Shown here piece by piece: positions 32,975 to 45,226 of a stretch of DNA of 64,000 nucleotides (positions within the stretch are counted from its first letter, which is position 1; the number at the start of each line of letters is the position of its first letter). The DNA is from Musa acuminata AAA Group (Eukaryota > Streptophyta > Magnoliopsida > Zingiberales > Musaceae). A model generated the notes under the pieces. It was not told the origin of the DNA. It did not search any database and was given only the letters and a program-made list of their open reading frames with translations. The stretch lies in contig NC_088345.1 of assembly GCF_036884655.1 (NCBI RefSeq), positions 32,726,501 through 32,790,500 of the forward strand, given 5' to 3'. A program made the translations under genes and the position numbers.

Positions 32975-34171
32975 ATGGCGACGACGCCCCATCGCCATAT
33001 GATCGGCTACCGACAAGGGGATACGTCCATCCACTTCGTGCTCGCGCTGCTTCTCGTCGCCCCCCGATGCGATGCCCAGTCCTCAGCCATGAGCCAAAAC
33101 TACTATGGCCAGACCAACCCCTCCAACATCAGCCCCTCGATAGCCACCGTCATCGTCGTCCTCATCAGCGCCTTCTTTTTCCTCGCCTTCTTCTCCTTCT
33201 ACATCCGCCAGTGCGCCGGCGCATCAGTCGCCGTCCATCAAAGGGACGGCGTTGCAGGGCGGGCTCGGTCGGGGCGGCGAAGTGGGCCGGCAGGGCTGAG
33301 CGTGGAGGTTCTGGAGACGTTTCCGATGATGGCGTATGCGGAGGCGAAGGCGCTCAAGGTGGGGAGGGGCGCGCTCGAGTGCGCGGTGTGCCTCAGTGAG
33401 TTCGAAGACGATGAGGCACTCCGCCTCCTCCCCGGCTGCTACCACGTCTTCCATCCCGACTGCATAGACGCCTGGCTCGCCTCCCACATCACCTGCCCCG
33501 TCTGCCGCTCCGACCTCTCCGTCGCCTCTCTCGAGCCGCCCCTTGCCATCTCCACAGCAGACCCGACGCCCGAGAACGCTGACCCACTGCCGGATCACGT
33601 GGTTGTCACTGATCGGGCCCCGACGGACCAGGAAGCGGTCGAGTTGGCCCGGATCGGAAGCGAGAGGCGGGAGGCGCGGTCCAGACGTGGGCGACGGTCG
33701 GCGAAGCTCCCGCGATCGCACTCGACCGGGCACTCCTTGGTGCAGTCCGGGGATGGGCAGAGGGAAGACGTCGACAGATACACGCTGAGGTTGCCTGATC
33801 ACATACGGCAGGAGATCTTCGCGGCCCGAAAGTTCCACCGGTCCGCAAGCTGCGTCGCGTTCCCGGTCGCCGGGGAGGGGAGCTCGCGGCCAGGGTACTG
33901 CGGCGGCGCCGCGGAAGGGGAAGGGAGCAACCGCGTCGCTAGGAGCGTGCGGCTAGGGATTTCGGACCGGTGGCCCTCCTTCCTCATCCGGACACTCTCG
34001 TTGACAGTCCCAGCGTGGAAGAGAGGGGAGGGAGAGGGGTCGGTAAAGAAGGCGGAGGCAGAGGGCTCCTCGAGGGGGAGGTTCGGCGGCGTGAGAACGC
34101 CCTTCGACTGCCTCGGTGGCGGCGGCGCAAGGTTCAACGTTCCCGGCGACGAGCGGGGCCCCGCGCAGTGA
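32975..34171 (+). CDS. RING-H2 E3 ubiquitin ligase, ATL family
   Basis: A single exon encodes 398 residues. ATL proteins are membrane-anchored E3 ligases that pass ubiquitin from an E2 to targets, often in defence or carbon/nitrogen signalling. An N-terminal hydrophobic segment (about 19-34) could be a signal peptide. A membrane segment follows at about 56-77, then a basic stretch. The GLD-like motif GLSVEVLETFP is at 107-117. The RING-H2 is complete: C136, C139, C155, H157, H160, C163, C174, C177, with the E2-contact W167. The C-terminal half is rich in Ser, Arg and Gly, as in the ATL6/ATL31 group, with a LPDHIRQEI block near 270. The ATG at 32975 is chosen because the signal-like segment follows it. 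The gene is GC-rich in an AT-rich setting and intronless, both usual for this family in monocots. Confidence 0.93.
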   Translation: MATTPHRHMIGYRQGDTSIHFVLALLLVAPRCDAQSSAMSQNYYGQTNPSNISPSIATVIVVLISAFFFLAFFSFYIRQCAGASVAVHQRDGVAGRARSGRRSGPAGLSVEVLETFPMMAYAEAKALKVGRGALECAVCLSEFEDDEALRLLPGCYHVFHPDCIDAWLASHITCPVCRSDLSVASLEPPLAISTADPTPENADPLPDHVVVTDRAPTDQEAVELARIGSERREARSRRGRRSAKLPRSHSTGHSLVQSGDGQREDVDRYTLRLPDHIRQEIFAARKFHRSASCVAFPVAGEGSSRPGYCGGAAEGEGSNRVARSVRLGISDRWPSFLIRTLSLTVPAWKRGEGEGSVKKAEAEGSSRGRFGGVRTPFDCLGGGGARFNVPGDERGPAQ

Positions 34172-35223
34172 CCCGCCCAGTTTGCTCGAGTCGGCATCAA
34201 TTTTGGTAAGTGTCCCATCTCGATCTTTTCCTAATATAAACCGAACATAAGGATGACGTGACGATTCATGGATCGTCCGTTTTGAGTCATCCACGGCGGA
34301 GGTTGATGCTTAAGACTTGCGTGTAAATGAAATGCCACACATTACGCAAGCTTTAACACATCTCCTCCTCTGTTGGGAGACATGGATTTTTTGTTGATAT
34401 ATAGTTTGGATTAGGAAGGATACTAATATGTGTACGTTATGTTTTCGTGTACATGGAGTTATTAGGGAATGAATGGGCTGAATTATGTGCGGTTGATTGG
34501 AATGATTTTGCATCTAAAGTAACTAATCAATTAATTAATTTTATTATTGGAAAGAGGATTGTGATGCTTAATGATTGGTGAAGAAAGTTCATCTTTCCCA
34601 AATGCTTGGCCACGTAGCTTCACTTGTAATACATCAACGAAACTATTATAAACATATATAGATATCTTCTTTATGAAAAGTGAAAAGTTACACCAACTTT
34701 TTCTTTATGAAAAGTATAGTCAGGTTATTTATATCCAAACAAATCGACTACTTAGAAGGTCATATCTAAAGAAGTGGAATGACACATCACACCTCCAAAA
34801 ATTAGAGGACAAACAAGTTAGCCTTTTTTTTAATTTAAATATTTGTGTGTAACATATGAAGAGTTTCATGCTTAATTAAATTCCAGGATTTGACGCAATG
34901 CAATGCCCCTGTGATCTTTGGTGTTTGGGTCGCATGCAATGCCCCGGTCCTCTAGTGTGTACTCTGTTTTCTCCGATTATTTTCTACGTGCGTCAAGGTT
35001 TCGGGAAAAATAACAATTATTTTTTCTCTTCCAAAAGGATATCGATGCAAATAGTAAAAAAATCTAATTTTCTTATCAAAATTTACATAGACTTTTGAAG
35101 ATAAGAATAACATGATGGCAAAATCATGATAAGTTCATTTCAAAGGGACCAAATTGTATGAGATGAATTTTATAATATATATTTCACTACTAGCTCACTA
35201 GCTTGCACCGATGAGAATAAATT
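34172..35223. other. Intergenic DNA, including the RING gene 3' flank
   Basis: AT-rich with no gene seen. The first 200 bp probably hold the 3' UTR. No clear polyadenylation signal could be assigned. Confidence 0.4.
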
Positions 35224-36438
35224 TGTTAGGATCAATAATAATTATGATTCAAAATCTTTTCTAGTCGATAAAAAAACGTAGCGAAGAAATCGTATAGAGA
35301 AGATGTCGACTTGAAGTAAATGAACAATGTAAAATATAGCTAAGTAATAAAAATAAGCAATAAGGAAAGAATACATCGGATTTATAGTGGTTCGGTCATT
35401 GTGACCTACGTCCATTTTCGATTTCTGCTTCGTCAAAGTCATCGATGTCCACTAATGGTCTTCTTTCAATAGGCGAAGACCAACCACCTTCTTATAACAC
35501 TTTCTCATTTTTCGAGTTTAGAAGACAATCGTTACAAATCTCACACTTCACTTGAATGATCATAACATTTAGAAAGGGAGGAGGAGGATGACACTTAATA
35601 CTTTTACAACACTTTTACACCCCAACACTTTTGTTCATATTTTTGTTTATTTCTTCATGCAGAAAAGAGTGAGGTATTTATAGACCTCAATGATTTTAAA
35701 ATTTGAATCAAAAAGTGTCCCATCCTGAGTTTTCGGGGTACTAGTGGTACCACCACTAGTATTGGGCGGTACCATTACCTGACACTCTAAGATTGGGTAG
35801 TACCACTACCCAGTCTAGCGATACTATCACTTGACAAAGCCTCGGAGATTAGGCTCTGGCGATACCATCGTCTGATAAGACGGTACCACCAATTGGAAAC
35901 ATTAACTACCGACGGTACCATCACCCAAACCACCTAGGAGGCTGAGCCTCGAGCGGTGCTACCGCTTGGCATGGCTCCAAGTGGTCGAGTGGGCCATCTA
36001 TCCAGCCCAACTCGGCCTTGTTTTTTGGCTCAATTGACCCATAACTAAATTAGTGGGATTATCTCTCAATCCTAACTCAATCTAAGTTCTAACAATGATA
36101 ATTAAGACGTTAACTAAGTAATCTTTGTTCGATATATCAATTGTTCTTTTGGTGAAATTTCAACGAAATTTCGGTGAACTCTCGGTAAGCTTTTGGCGAA
36201 CTCTCGATGAACTCTCAACGAGCCCCCGACGAATTCTCGGCGAGCTCCCAATGAACTCTCGATGAGCTTCCGACATATCGTCCGAATCTTCGACGTATTG
36301 TCCGATCTTTGACTCCAGCCCAATATATACTTTATGCCTTATTTATTATCATAGTTAATTCTGTAATACTATTCTCAACATATGAATTAGATCAATAATT
36401 TATTAATTGATTTCATCATCAAAATTCGAGATTCAACA
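35224..36438 (-). mobile_element. Solo LTR of Sirevirus type
   Basis: The 1,215-bp sequence starts TGTTAGGATCAATA and ends GAGATTCAACA on the plus strand. These are the reverse complement of the Sirevirus LTR ends seen at 3644-6089. The flanking pentamers are AAATT (35219-35223) and AAACT (36439-36443), a duplication with one probable C/T change. There is no internal region or primer site, so it is a solo LTR left by recombination. It holds repeated 'ggtaccac' words like those in the LTR at 23130, but no 18-bp array. Confidence 0.8.
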
Positions 36439-36651
36439 AAACTAACCGTGTTAAAATAGATTTTATTTGTCTAATTTCTAGATAATATGAATCTAATCAT
36501 TATCCTTTCGAGAATGTGTTGATAGAATCGAATAGGATACCCAAAACCATTCATTTGGAACCTACAAAATTATGTCAGGGCTTGCTTAACAAAATCTTTA
36601 CGATATTTAAAAATATGCCAGAGAATTAACAAGATAGGGTCGATACCAAGT

Positions 36652-36812
36652 TTTAGAAAAATAAATTTAGATTAGAAATGGGTATTAAATATGTAAAAGA
36701 ATTAACATACCAAATTTTAGAAAAATAAATTTAGATTAGAAATGGGTATTAAATATGTAAAAGAATTAACATACCAAATTTTAGAAAAATAAATTTAGAT
36801 TAGAAATGAGTA
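36652..36812. repeat. 63-bp tandem repeat, about 2.5 copies
   Basis: A 63-bp unit starting 'tttagaaaaataaatttaga' begins at 36652, 36715 and 36778. The last copy is partial. The first two are nearly identical. The rest of 36439-37299 is AT-rich with a poly-A run (about 36965-36981) and no gene. Confidence 0.9.
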
Positions 36813-37299
36813 ATTGGTAAAGGGTGTTATCTTTTGTAACAATATACTTGGAGGCTTTTATAATATGATAAAGAACATAAAAATTAATTTATGTCCAAAA
36901 AAATGGAAGATATAATTATGGAGTTACAATTCATCGTGTTGTAAGTGGCAAGTGTGTTGAATCAAAAAAAAAAAAAAAAAAAGTTTTAGACTTCGTCAGT
37001 TGATTGCAAAATATATACTTATTTATGTTACTTAGTTAATATTCTTGTCACTAAGATATTGGCTACGTAAGTCATTGACGTCCCAATCCGTCTATATTAT
37101 ATCGTATATTTATCATCATCCATCATCAACTCCCAAAGAAAATTTTGGGATCGCAAAGTCAAGCCTACTGTCCGTCTGTGCCAAACGCAGTCCCATGAAA
37201 CCAGTAAACGAAGCCAGGCTTCATCAAAATGGAGGGGGGGAGTCCAAAAACTTCATCAAAGTTGAAAATTTTGATACACATTCTTCATTTAGATTAGCA

Positions 37300-38080
37300 C
37301 TGTGGCCTGCATAGCGTAGATACTGTGGGCTGTGCCGTGAACAGGTCCTTATCATATACGTTGTACTGGTCCTCGGCGGCGAACCCAGAATTCATGCCCT
37401 TGTCCTGGCTAAAGAGCCTCTGATCGTATATTGTGACCTCCTCACCCCCAAGTATATTATTAGCCATGCCCAAGTATATTCTGGATTCCTATCCCTGGTG
37501 GTCTTGCTCTTCTTCGCCACTGCGGCATCCCTATTCTCCAACCTTCTCTCCCTCTCCCTCTCACGTCTACGCTCTTCACGGATTTGATCGCGCTGCAGCC
37601 GCTCTCTCCGTTCCTCGATTGTCTCCTTGTGCTGTTATTCTTGTTCTCCTGTTTCAGCATCGGCAGGTGCTGAAGCATTGCACCTTTGATCGAGCCTTTT
37701 GAGCCACTGCACGGAGCTCCTGCTCCTGCTCCTTTCTTTCTTTCTTTCTTTCTCATTCATCATCAACTCCCTCTGCACCTTTGATCGCATTGCAACAGCC
37801 TCTCTTGCCTTGTGCTCCGCCACATACAAGGCCTCGGAGAGCTTCGCCATGTTGTCATCGACCTGCACTTCCCGGAGATCCCTGCCATCCGCAGCCGGAC
37901 GCTTGTCCAAAGAAATCGTGTAGCCTTTCGGGTTCTTCCAATTCGAGATGCACGAGGGATCTTCCAGTCCTGCAGGTCCGTCATAGTGACAGCCCGTGAG
38001 GGGGAATGCATCACCGGAACCGGTGGTGACCCCGACGCCCTCAAGACTGTTGTGCTTGAACTTTGGGGGCTCAACTTGAT
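37300..38080 (-). pseudogene. SKIP: SNW/SKIP pseudogene fragment
   Basis: On the minus strand, fragments in three frames follow the order of the SNW-domain protein SKIP, a spliceosome and transcription co-regulator. They are SPPKFKH, then SGSPPVPVMHSP and DLQDWKIP, then SNWKNPKGYTI. The frame at 37635-37910 carries DKRPAADGRDLREVQVDDN and KLSEALYVAEHKAREAVAMR. An arginine/glutamate-rich tract and DQRLFSQDKG...YDKDLFTAQP follow. Frame changes occur near 38060, near 37953 and in a GAAA-type run at 37736-37755, where slippage is likely. A segment after the ARS block is shortened. The N-terminal third and the extreme C terminus are missing. No intron is apparent, but no poly-A tail marks it clearly as a processed copy. 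It cannot make SKIP. Confidence 0.85.
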
Positions 38081-38112
38081 GGATCCACAGGAATCTAAAT
38101 TATCAGAAAGAT

Positions 38113-40020
38113 TGTAACGCCCCCAAAAAACTGTTAGAAAGGCCGAAATGGTAGCCGCAATCCTATATGTTTTACTACGGGAATGTAAGACTAAATTCTG
38201 AATGGATAATTTAATTTTATAAAATATTCATTATATTTTAACTCAAACAATTCAATCATTGGACATTCATAACATGTTCAATTATATTTGAACAACTCAT
38301 ATATATATATAATATAATTAACAAAAATCACACAATCAAAACCTGAACAAGCAACATAATTTTCACACAATCAAGTAAGTTATTCATCTTCATATAACCA
38401 CCGTATAATTATATAAAATTCTGCATCATATCACAGTCAATACTAGTGTATTCACATAATTACAAGATCACCATATCCGATCCAAAATAATATTTCATAT
38501 TAACATTATACAAGTCCAATATATAATAAGGTTCTAAACTATAATATTTTCCCTTAAGCATATTCACGCTAGACTATTCCTCGGGATTTGAAAATTTTAA
38601 AGAATAGAAATATAAGCAAATGATAGTTCATTAAACACCATAGCTCATATACCAACAAAAAATTATTACAAATAATTATAAATATATTAAAAAGCAATCA
38701 ATTTAGCAAAATATATAGAATGTTAAGTCATTCTTATTATTTCTATCAAATGTCATACGCAAGCTTTATATTCATTTCAGACTAAACAAAGTCATAATTA
38801 TAGCTAAATGATGTGTCAAAATATCATAGTAGCATATTTATAGAAATGATCATGAATAATTGTTCAGAAGTTCAATAAATATAGCTAAATTGTACATTCA
38901 TAATAAATATAACTATAGTTATGGGTGTGTGTCAAAACAATAGTCATAATGGTATTAAGACCATATTGTATCCTTATGATACGACTCAGAATCATGTTTA
39001 ACTTTCATGGTATAGGTAACATATTTATCCGTATGTCAAGATCTAGCTAGAAGAAATTAGTTTCTAAAATATTTTCTAATCTATAACCTGCTCTAGATTG
39101 TACTCATATGAGTCATACAATATCAAGTCTCAAATACATTTAGAAAATAAATTCTTGAATAATTTTTTTTATCTTTCATAAATAATTTATGAATCATTAA
39201 AATATCAAATTGATACTTCTAAAGCTTATACATATTTCATTTAATAAGTGCAAACCATACATTTCCATAAGCTTCAAACGTATAAGCAAATTCATGTATA
39301 TTACTTTTAAAATAAGCTTGATAGAGTTACCCGGGCCAAATCGTGGATCCTTTAACTCACTTAATAATCAAAATACTTTTTTTCTAATTATACATAAAAA
39401 TATTATTCATTAATCACCCTAAAATATGAACAAATATCATCTATAAATTACCTTGATTTGACTTTATTTTCTTCTTCATTATTCATTGTTATCATTTCTA
39501 ATTATTCTAAGAATTTTGTCAATTCCTAAATAAAGCATAAGCAGCTTCCCTTTATCTCTCTTTTTATTCCTACCTAAGTATCAGGACAGCTTTCTCCCTT
39601 TTGTACTCCATCCCAAACATGAACTTTAACAATAAGTTAATGCTAATTAAGGATTAATGTCATTAAGGATTCTATTAACTTAAGAAGCTATAAATAACTA
39701 ATTAATAATCTTATTTAGTATTCTAATTAACAAAAAAAAATTAAGAATCTAAAATCATACCTAAATTAATTTTATACGAATTTCCTACTGTCAAGTAAGT
39801 TCCCTTCTCTTTCTTCCTCTCTGTTATCTTTTCTTTTCGTTCTTTTGTTTCGCCCCCTCTTAGTTTCCTCTGTCTTCTTTTTTTCATTATTGGTTGCGGT
39901 GGCTGGCTTATGACGGTCGGAAGAGGCAGTGGTGGAAGGATAAAATTGTGTTGTTTTTTTTTTTCTTGCAATTTAGTCTTTCTTAAGATTTATATTCACA
40001 ATTAGGTCCTTAAAGAATAT
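38113..40020. other. Possible old LTR, beginning TGTAACGCCCCC
   Basis: The left edge TGTAACGCCCCC resembles the start of many plant Ty3/gypsy LTRs and abuts the broken end of the SKIP pseudogene. The sequence is AT-rich and non-coding. Near 39960-40015 it holds 'gcaatttagtc' and 'aattaggtcctt', words often seen in such LTRs. No right end, target duplication or primer site was found. Confidence 0.3.
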
Positions 40021-40040
40021 ATATATATATATATATATAT
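40017..40040. repeat. (AT)n microsatellite
   Basis: About 12 AT dinucleotides. The following 40041-40552 is intergenic with nothing recognised. Confidence 0.9.
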
Positions 40041-40552
40041 TCTCATCTCGTTGCAATCTTAAACTATTCTTGATCTCAAGTTGAATCCAATACTTTCCAA
40101 AATCACGCATTAAATTTTTTTTTTACTTTAACTAGAATCTTCTGTAAAAAAAGTATGGATAATGTGAGACTACTGATGTGAATTTCTAATTGGTCTATGA
40201 GACTAGCATTTATCCTTTCGGAATAAGAAGATGATGGAACATATGAAAGAAGTCATAAAGTGTCTATGATAGGAAATGTCACGTACCATCGTCCACGATT
40301 CCCGATGCTGAATGGTTGGTGCGAGAGCGAGAGCATGATGAATGAAGCTTATGTGGTGGAATATGTTTATCTCTAAGCAAAAGCAGCTCCGAAGAAAGGG
40401 TTGAATGAAGCTTTCCTTCTTAAGAAACACAACAACTGGTGATGCATGATCAACGTGGAGTGTGTGGGTGGTGATGAAGATGCCATCAGTCGCTGTTGGA
40501 TGGAGCCTTTGTTACAACATTCCCCTATAGTAATCTCCCTCTGTGGGTCCGC

Positions 40553-41157
40553 TGTTGGGCTGATGGCCCATATTCAGCCCATGTGGGCTTTATCAGCCCA
40601 CAGCCCACACCCTCTCTTAACCTAACCCTAATTAAGATTAGAGGGGTGTGGTGGCTGCGTTTTAGAGGCAGATTAAGGCTATAAAAAGGCAGCAACAAGA
40701 CAGATCTTTGAGGCCACGGGATTCCAAAGAGAAGAAGGAGATCAAGACAGAAAAGGAAGAGAAAGAAAGGGAAGAAGACAAGGACAACGCAGAGAGACTG
40801 TTCACAATCATCTAGCAGTGTTCTCATCTCAGGTTAGATCAAATCTACAGTAGACTCTTGCTGTGATTACTTGGGGAGGTTTTAGATATTGTGGGCAGTG
40901 ACGTGATCCTTGTATCCCAGTTATTCTCTTATGGTTGTTGCTAGGGTTTTGGGCAAGAGATTGAGATTTGTATATTCATTATTCTCATAGTGGATTATCT
41001 CTAGTTTGCCCCGTGGTTTTTACCCTTCACATTGAAGGGGTTTTCCACGTATATCTTGGTGTTCTGTTTGATTGTGTTTCCATTTTATTCCGCTGCGTAT
41101 TTTGGTCTTCTAGTATTTGTTCCTATACAAAGGTTATTCCTCTTTTTATCCCCATCA
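40553..41157 (+). repeat. 5' LTR of the Tork-type element
   Basis: 605 bp. TATAAAAA at 40680-40687 is the likely promoter box. The GGCTGAT...ATCAGCC area after the start contains short inverted words. The U5 end CCCCATCA is followed by the primer site. Confidence 0.95.
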
Positions 41158-41159
41158 AC

Positions 41160-41171
41160 TGGTATCAGAGC
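41160..41171 (+). other. Primer binding site of the Tork-type element
   Basis: TGGTATCAGAGC lies 2 bp after the 5' LTR. Confidence 0.92.
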
Positions 41172-41204
41172 GGGGTTTTGGTGATTTAATTTTTGTATTT
41201 GAAC

Positions 41205-44200
41205 ATGGAGGCCAGTAATATTTCTCGCATGATTAGTTTAAATGGAAATAATTGGATGATATGAAAACCAAGAATGGAAGATCTCTTGTATTGCAAAGAT
41301 TTGTATGGACCTTTGCAGGGGGATAGTGCAAAACCTACAACTATGACAGATGATGAGTGGAAGAGGTTAGATCGAAAAACAATTGGGTTTATTAGACAAT
41401 GGCTCGATGATAGTGTCTTTCACCATGTTTCTACTGAAATTTCTGCATATTCTCTTTGGAAAAAATTGGAAAGTCTCTATGAGAGAAAAACAGCTGGCAA
41501 CAAAGCTTTTTTGATTAGAAAACTTGTGAACCTAAAATATAGAGAGGGTGCTTCTATTGTTGAGCATTTGAATGAAATGCAGAGTATTATTAACCAGTTA
41601 TCCTCTATGAAAATGTCTCTTGATGATGAGTTGCAGGCATTGTTACTTCTCAGTTCATTACCAGAAAGTTGGGAGACACTGGTGGTTTCCCTCAGTAATT
41701 CTGCGCCAGATGGTATTGTCACTATGAGTCAAGTAACAAGCAGTTTGTTGAATGAGGAGTTGAGAAGAAAGAGTTCAGCAACATCTCAGAATGATTCACA
41801 GTCACTTATCTCAGAGAACAGAGGAAGGTCAAAGTCCAGAAGCAGTTCACGTATGGGTAGGAGCAAGTCAAGATCAAGAAAAGATATTGTTTGCTATAAC
41901 TGTGGTGAGAAAGGACATTACAAGAACCAATGTAAGCAACCTAAGAAGAACAAGAAAAAGGGAAAAGAAGTGGAGTCTACAGAATCAAAGGATAATACTA
42001 CAGCTACAGTGCAGGGTGGTGATTATTTGATTTTGTCTCCTTCTGATGATATTTTTTCTTGTGTGTGTCAGGATCTTGAGTGGGTGATTGACACAGGTGC
42101 TTCTTATCATGCTACACCTCGGAGGGAGTTTTTTGCTACATACAGGTCTGGAAACTTTGGTGTTGTCAAGATGGGCAACTATGGCACAGCAGACATCATT
42201 GGCATGGGTGATATCCATTTAAAGACCAACCTTGGCTGCAAGTTGGTACTTAAGGATGTGAGACATGTGGTTGACTTGAGGCTGAATTTAATTTCAGTTG
42301 GAAGACTAGATGATGAAGACTATGAAAGCAGATTTCACAGAGGGCAATGGAAACTCAGTAAGGGTTCTCTTGTTATAGCTAATGGAAAGAAATGTCATAC
42401 TTTGTACAGGTTGCAGGCTAAAGCTTATGGTGAGCAGTTAAATGCTACAGAGAAAGACTTCAGTATGGAGTTGTGGCATAGGCGATTGGGACACATGAGC
42501 GAGAAGGGGCTGCAAACTCTTTCCAAGAGAGAGGTATTACCAGATCTCAGAGGTATACATCTGAACCCTTGTATTGATTGTTTAGCTGGTAAACAACATA
42601 GAGTTTCATTTGCTAGTGCTGCTTTGTCTAGAAAAATGCATGCCTTAGACCGTGTTTATACAGATGTATGTGGTCCTTTGAGGACAAAAACTCCTGGTGG
42701 ATCTGTTGATGTTCTTGGTATAAGTGGTGCACTTTATTTTGTCACTTTTATAGATGATTTTTCTAGGAAAGTTTGGGCCTATGCTTTGAAGACCAAAGAT
42801 CAGGTTATTAATGTCTTTAAAGAGTTTCATGCCAGGGTTGAAAGGGAGACAGAAAGGAAATTGAAATGCATAAGATCAGATAATGGTGGTGAGTATACAG
42901 GATTGTTTAATGACTATTGCAGGTCACATGGAATCCAACATGAGATGACAGTTCCTGGTACACCTCAGCATAATGCAATTGCAGAGAGGATGAACCGCAC
43001 CATCATGGAAAAGATCAGATGTATGCTTTCACAGGCCAAGCTACCCAAAAGGTTTTGGGATGAGGCTTTGAGGACTGCAGTTGATGTGATCAACTTATCA
43101 CCATGTACAGCCCTAGATGGTGATGTTGCAGAGCATGTATGGTCAGGGAAAGATGTTTCCTACAGGCATTTGAAAGTGTTTGGTTGTCGTGCATTTGCAC
43201 ATGTTCCAGATAATGAGAGGTCCAAGCTGGATGGTAAGTCTAAAGAATGTATTTTTCTTGGTTACTCACATGATCAGTTTGGTTACAGGCTTTGGGATCC
43301 AGAAAAGCAGAAGGTGTTCAGGAGCAGAGATGTGATCTTCTTTGAGGATCAAACCTTTGAGGATTTGAAGAAGAAGGCACCAGCCAAGACTTCTGCAGAA
43401 GGATTAGCAGATTGTGACCCAGTTACTCCTCCAGTATATCAGGGTGATGGGGGAGATATGCAGGAAGATGGTGTAGAACCTGATATTGATCTACCTGTAG
43501 GACATGTTGAGCAAGAAGAAGTAGGAGAGCAAGTTCCCGCAGAACCTCAGTTGAGAAGATCTTCTAGACAACGTCAACCTTCCAGAAGATACTCTACAGA
43601 TGAGTATGTGATGCTTACTGATGCAGGTGAACCAGAGAGTTACCAGGAAGCAGTTGAGAGTGAGCAGAAAGAGAAGTGGTTAGCTGCTATGCAGGAAGAG
43701 ATGGATGCTCTTCAGAAGAACCACACTTATGATTTGGTGCTGCTACCAAATGGAATAAAGGCCTTGAAGAACAAGTGGGTTTTAGGTTGAAGACTCAAGA
43801 ATATTGTTCTCAACCAAAGTACAAAGCTAGATTGGTTGTGAAAGGCTTTGGTCAAAAGAAAGGTATTGACTTTGAAGAGATATTTTCTCCTGTTGTTAAA
43901 ATGTCTTCTATTCGTGTTGCTCTTGGTATTGCTGCTAGCCAGGACTTGGAGGTTGAGCAGTTAGATGTGAAGACAGCTTTCCTTCATGGTGATTTGGAGG
44001 AGGAAATTTATATGGAGCAACCAAAAGGCTTCAAAGTCAAAGGTAAAGATAATTTTGTCTGCAAGTTGAAGAAGAGCTTGTATGGGCTAAAGCAAGCTCC
44101 AAGACAGTGGTACAGAAAGTTTGATTCATTTATGACAGAAAATGGATACAAAAGAACGGCTTCAGATCATTGTGTGTACATCAAATGGTTTGGTGAGGAT

Positions 44201-45184
44201 TTTATTATTCTCTTACTTTATGTTGATGACATGCTTATTCTTGGGAAAGATATGTCTAAAATTGACAGGTTGAAGAAGGAAATGAGTGAGTCTTTTGCAA
44301 TGAATGACATGGGGCCAGCAAAGCAAATACTAGGCATGCAGATTTCTCGTGACAGGAAAAACAAGAAGATTTGGTTGTCACAGGAGAAATACATCGAGAA
44401 GGTATTGGAAAGATTCAGTATGAGCAATGCTAAGCCAGTTGGTTCTCCTCTTGCAGGTCACTTCAAGTTGTGCTCAGAACAGAGTCCGTCAAGTGATGAG
44501 GAGAAGGAGAAAATGCAAAAGGTTCCTTATGCTTCAGCAGTTGGAAGTTTAATGTATGCAATGGTATGTACGAGGCCAGACATCGCATATGTAGTGGGTG
44601 TTACTAGCAGATTTCTTGCAAATCCAGGCAAAGAGCACTGGGCAGCGGTGAAGTGGATTTTTAGATATCTCAGAGGGAGCTCTAAGGTTTGTTTAAGCTT
44701 TGGAGGTGGACCACCTGTGTTGACAGGTTACACAGATGCAGATATGGCCAGAGATATAGATATGAGGAAGTCTACTTCAGGTTATGTACTTACTTTTGCA
44801 GGGGGAGCTGTGTCATGGCAATCCAGGTTACAAAGGTGTATTGCTCTCTCCACCATAGAAGCAGAATATATTGCTGCTACAGAGGTATGCAAAGAAATGT
44901 TATGGATGAAAGAATTCTTACAAGAATTGGGGCTGAAACAAGAAAATTATGTGGTGCATTGTGACAGCCAGAGTGCCATCCATTTGTGTAAGAACCCAAT
45001 GTTTCATTCCAAGTCAAAGCATATAGATGTCAGATACCACTGGATTCGAAATGTATTTGAAGAGAAGCAGTTGCAGCTTCAGAAAATTCATACAGATGAC
45101 AACGGAGCAGACATGTTAACGAAGACCTTACCAAAAGAAAGACAGGAGATATGCCGACAGTTGGTCGGCATGGCTTCACATTGA
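41205..45184 (+). pseudogene. gag-pol: Tork-type Copia gag-pol, broken by one stop and one frameshift
   Basis: The likely start is the ATG at 41205, 33 bp after the primer site. The frame meets TGA at 41262-41264, where relatives have tryptophan. It is then open from 41265 to 43790: UBN2-type Gag, zinc knuckle CX2CX4HX4C at 41892-41933, protease DTGA at 42090, GAG-pre-integrase from 42471, and integrase with catalytic D at 42663, D at 42879 and E at 42984. Only 34 residues separate the last two, one fewer than the usual DD35E. Between about 43775 and 43790 the frame shifts by one base. The rest (43775-45184) holds reverse transcriptase with YVDD at 44219 and RNase H (TDAD, TIEAEY and CDSQSA blocks). 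The stop is at 45182. Confidence 0.93.
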
Positions 45185-45214
45185 GGAGTCATGGGACAGC
45201 CTCCCTTATGGGCT

Positions 45215-45225
45215 GAAGGGGGAGG
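45215..45225 (+). other. Polypurine tract of the Tork-type element
   Basis: GAAGGGGGAGG ends 1 bp before the 3' LTR start at 45227. Confidence 0.88.
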
Positions 45226-45226
45226 T

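Noticed and set aside
33224..33838. 204-codon minus-strand frame inside the RING gene
   Set aside because: It is a shadow of the GC-rich RING-H2 coding frame, which has a complete domain set.
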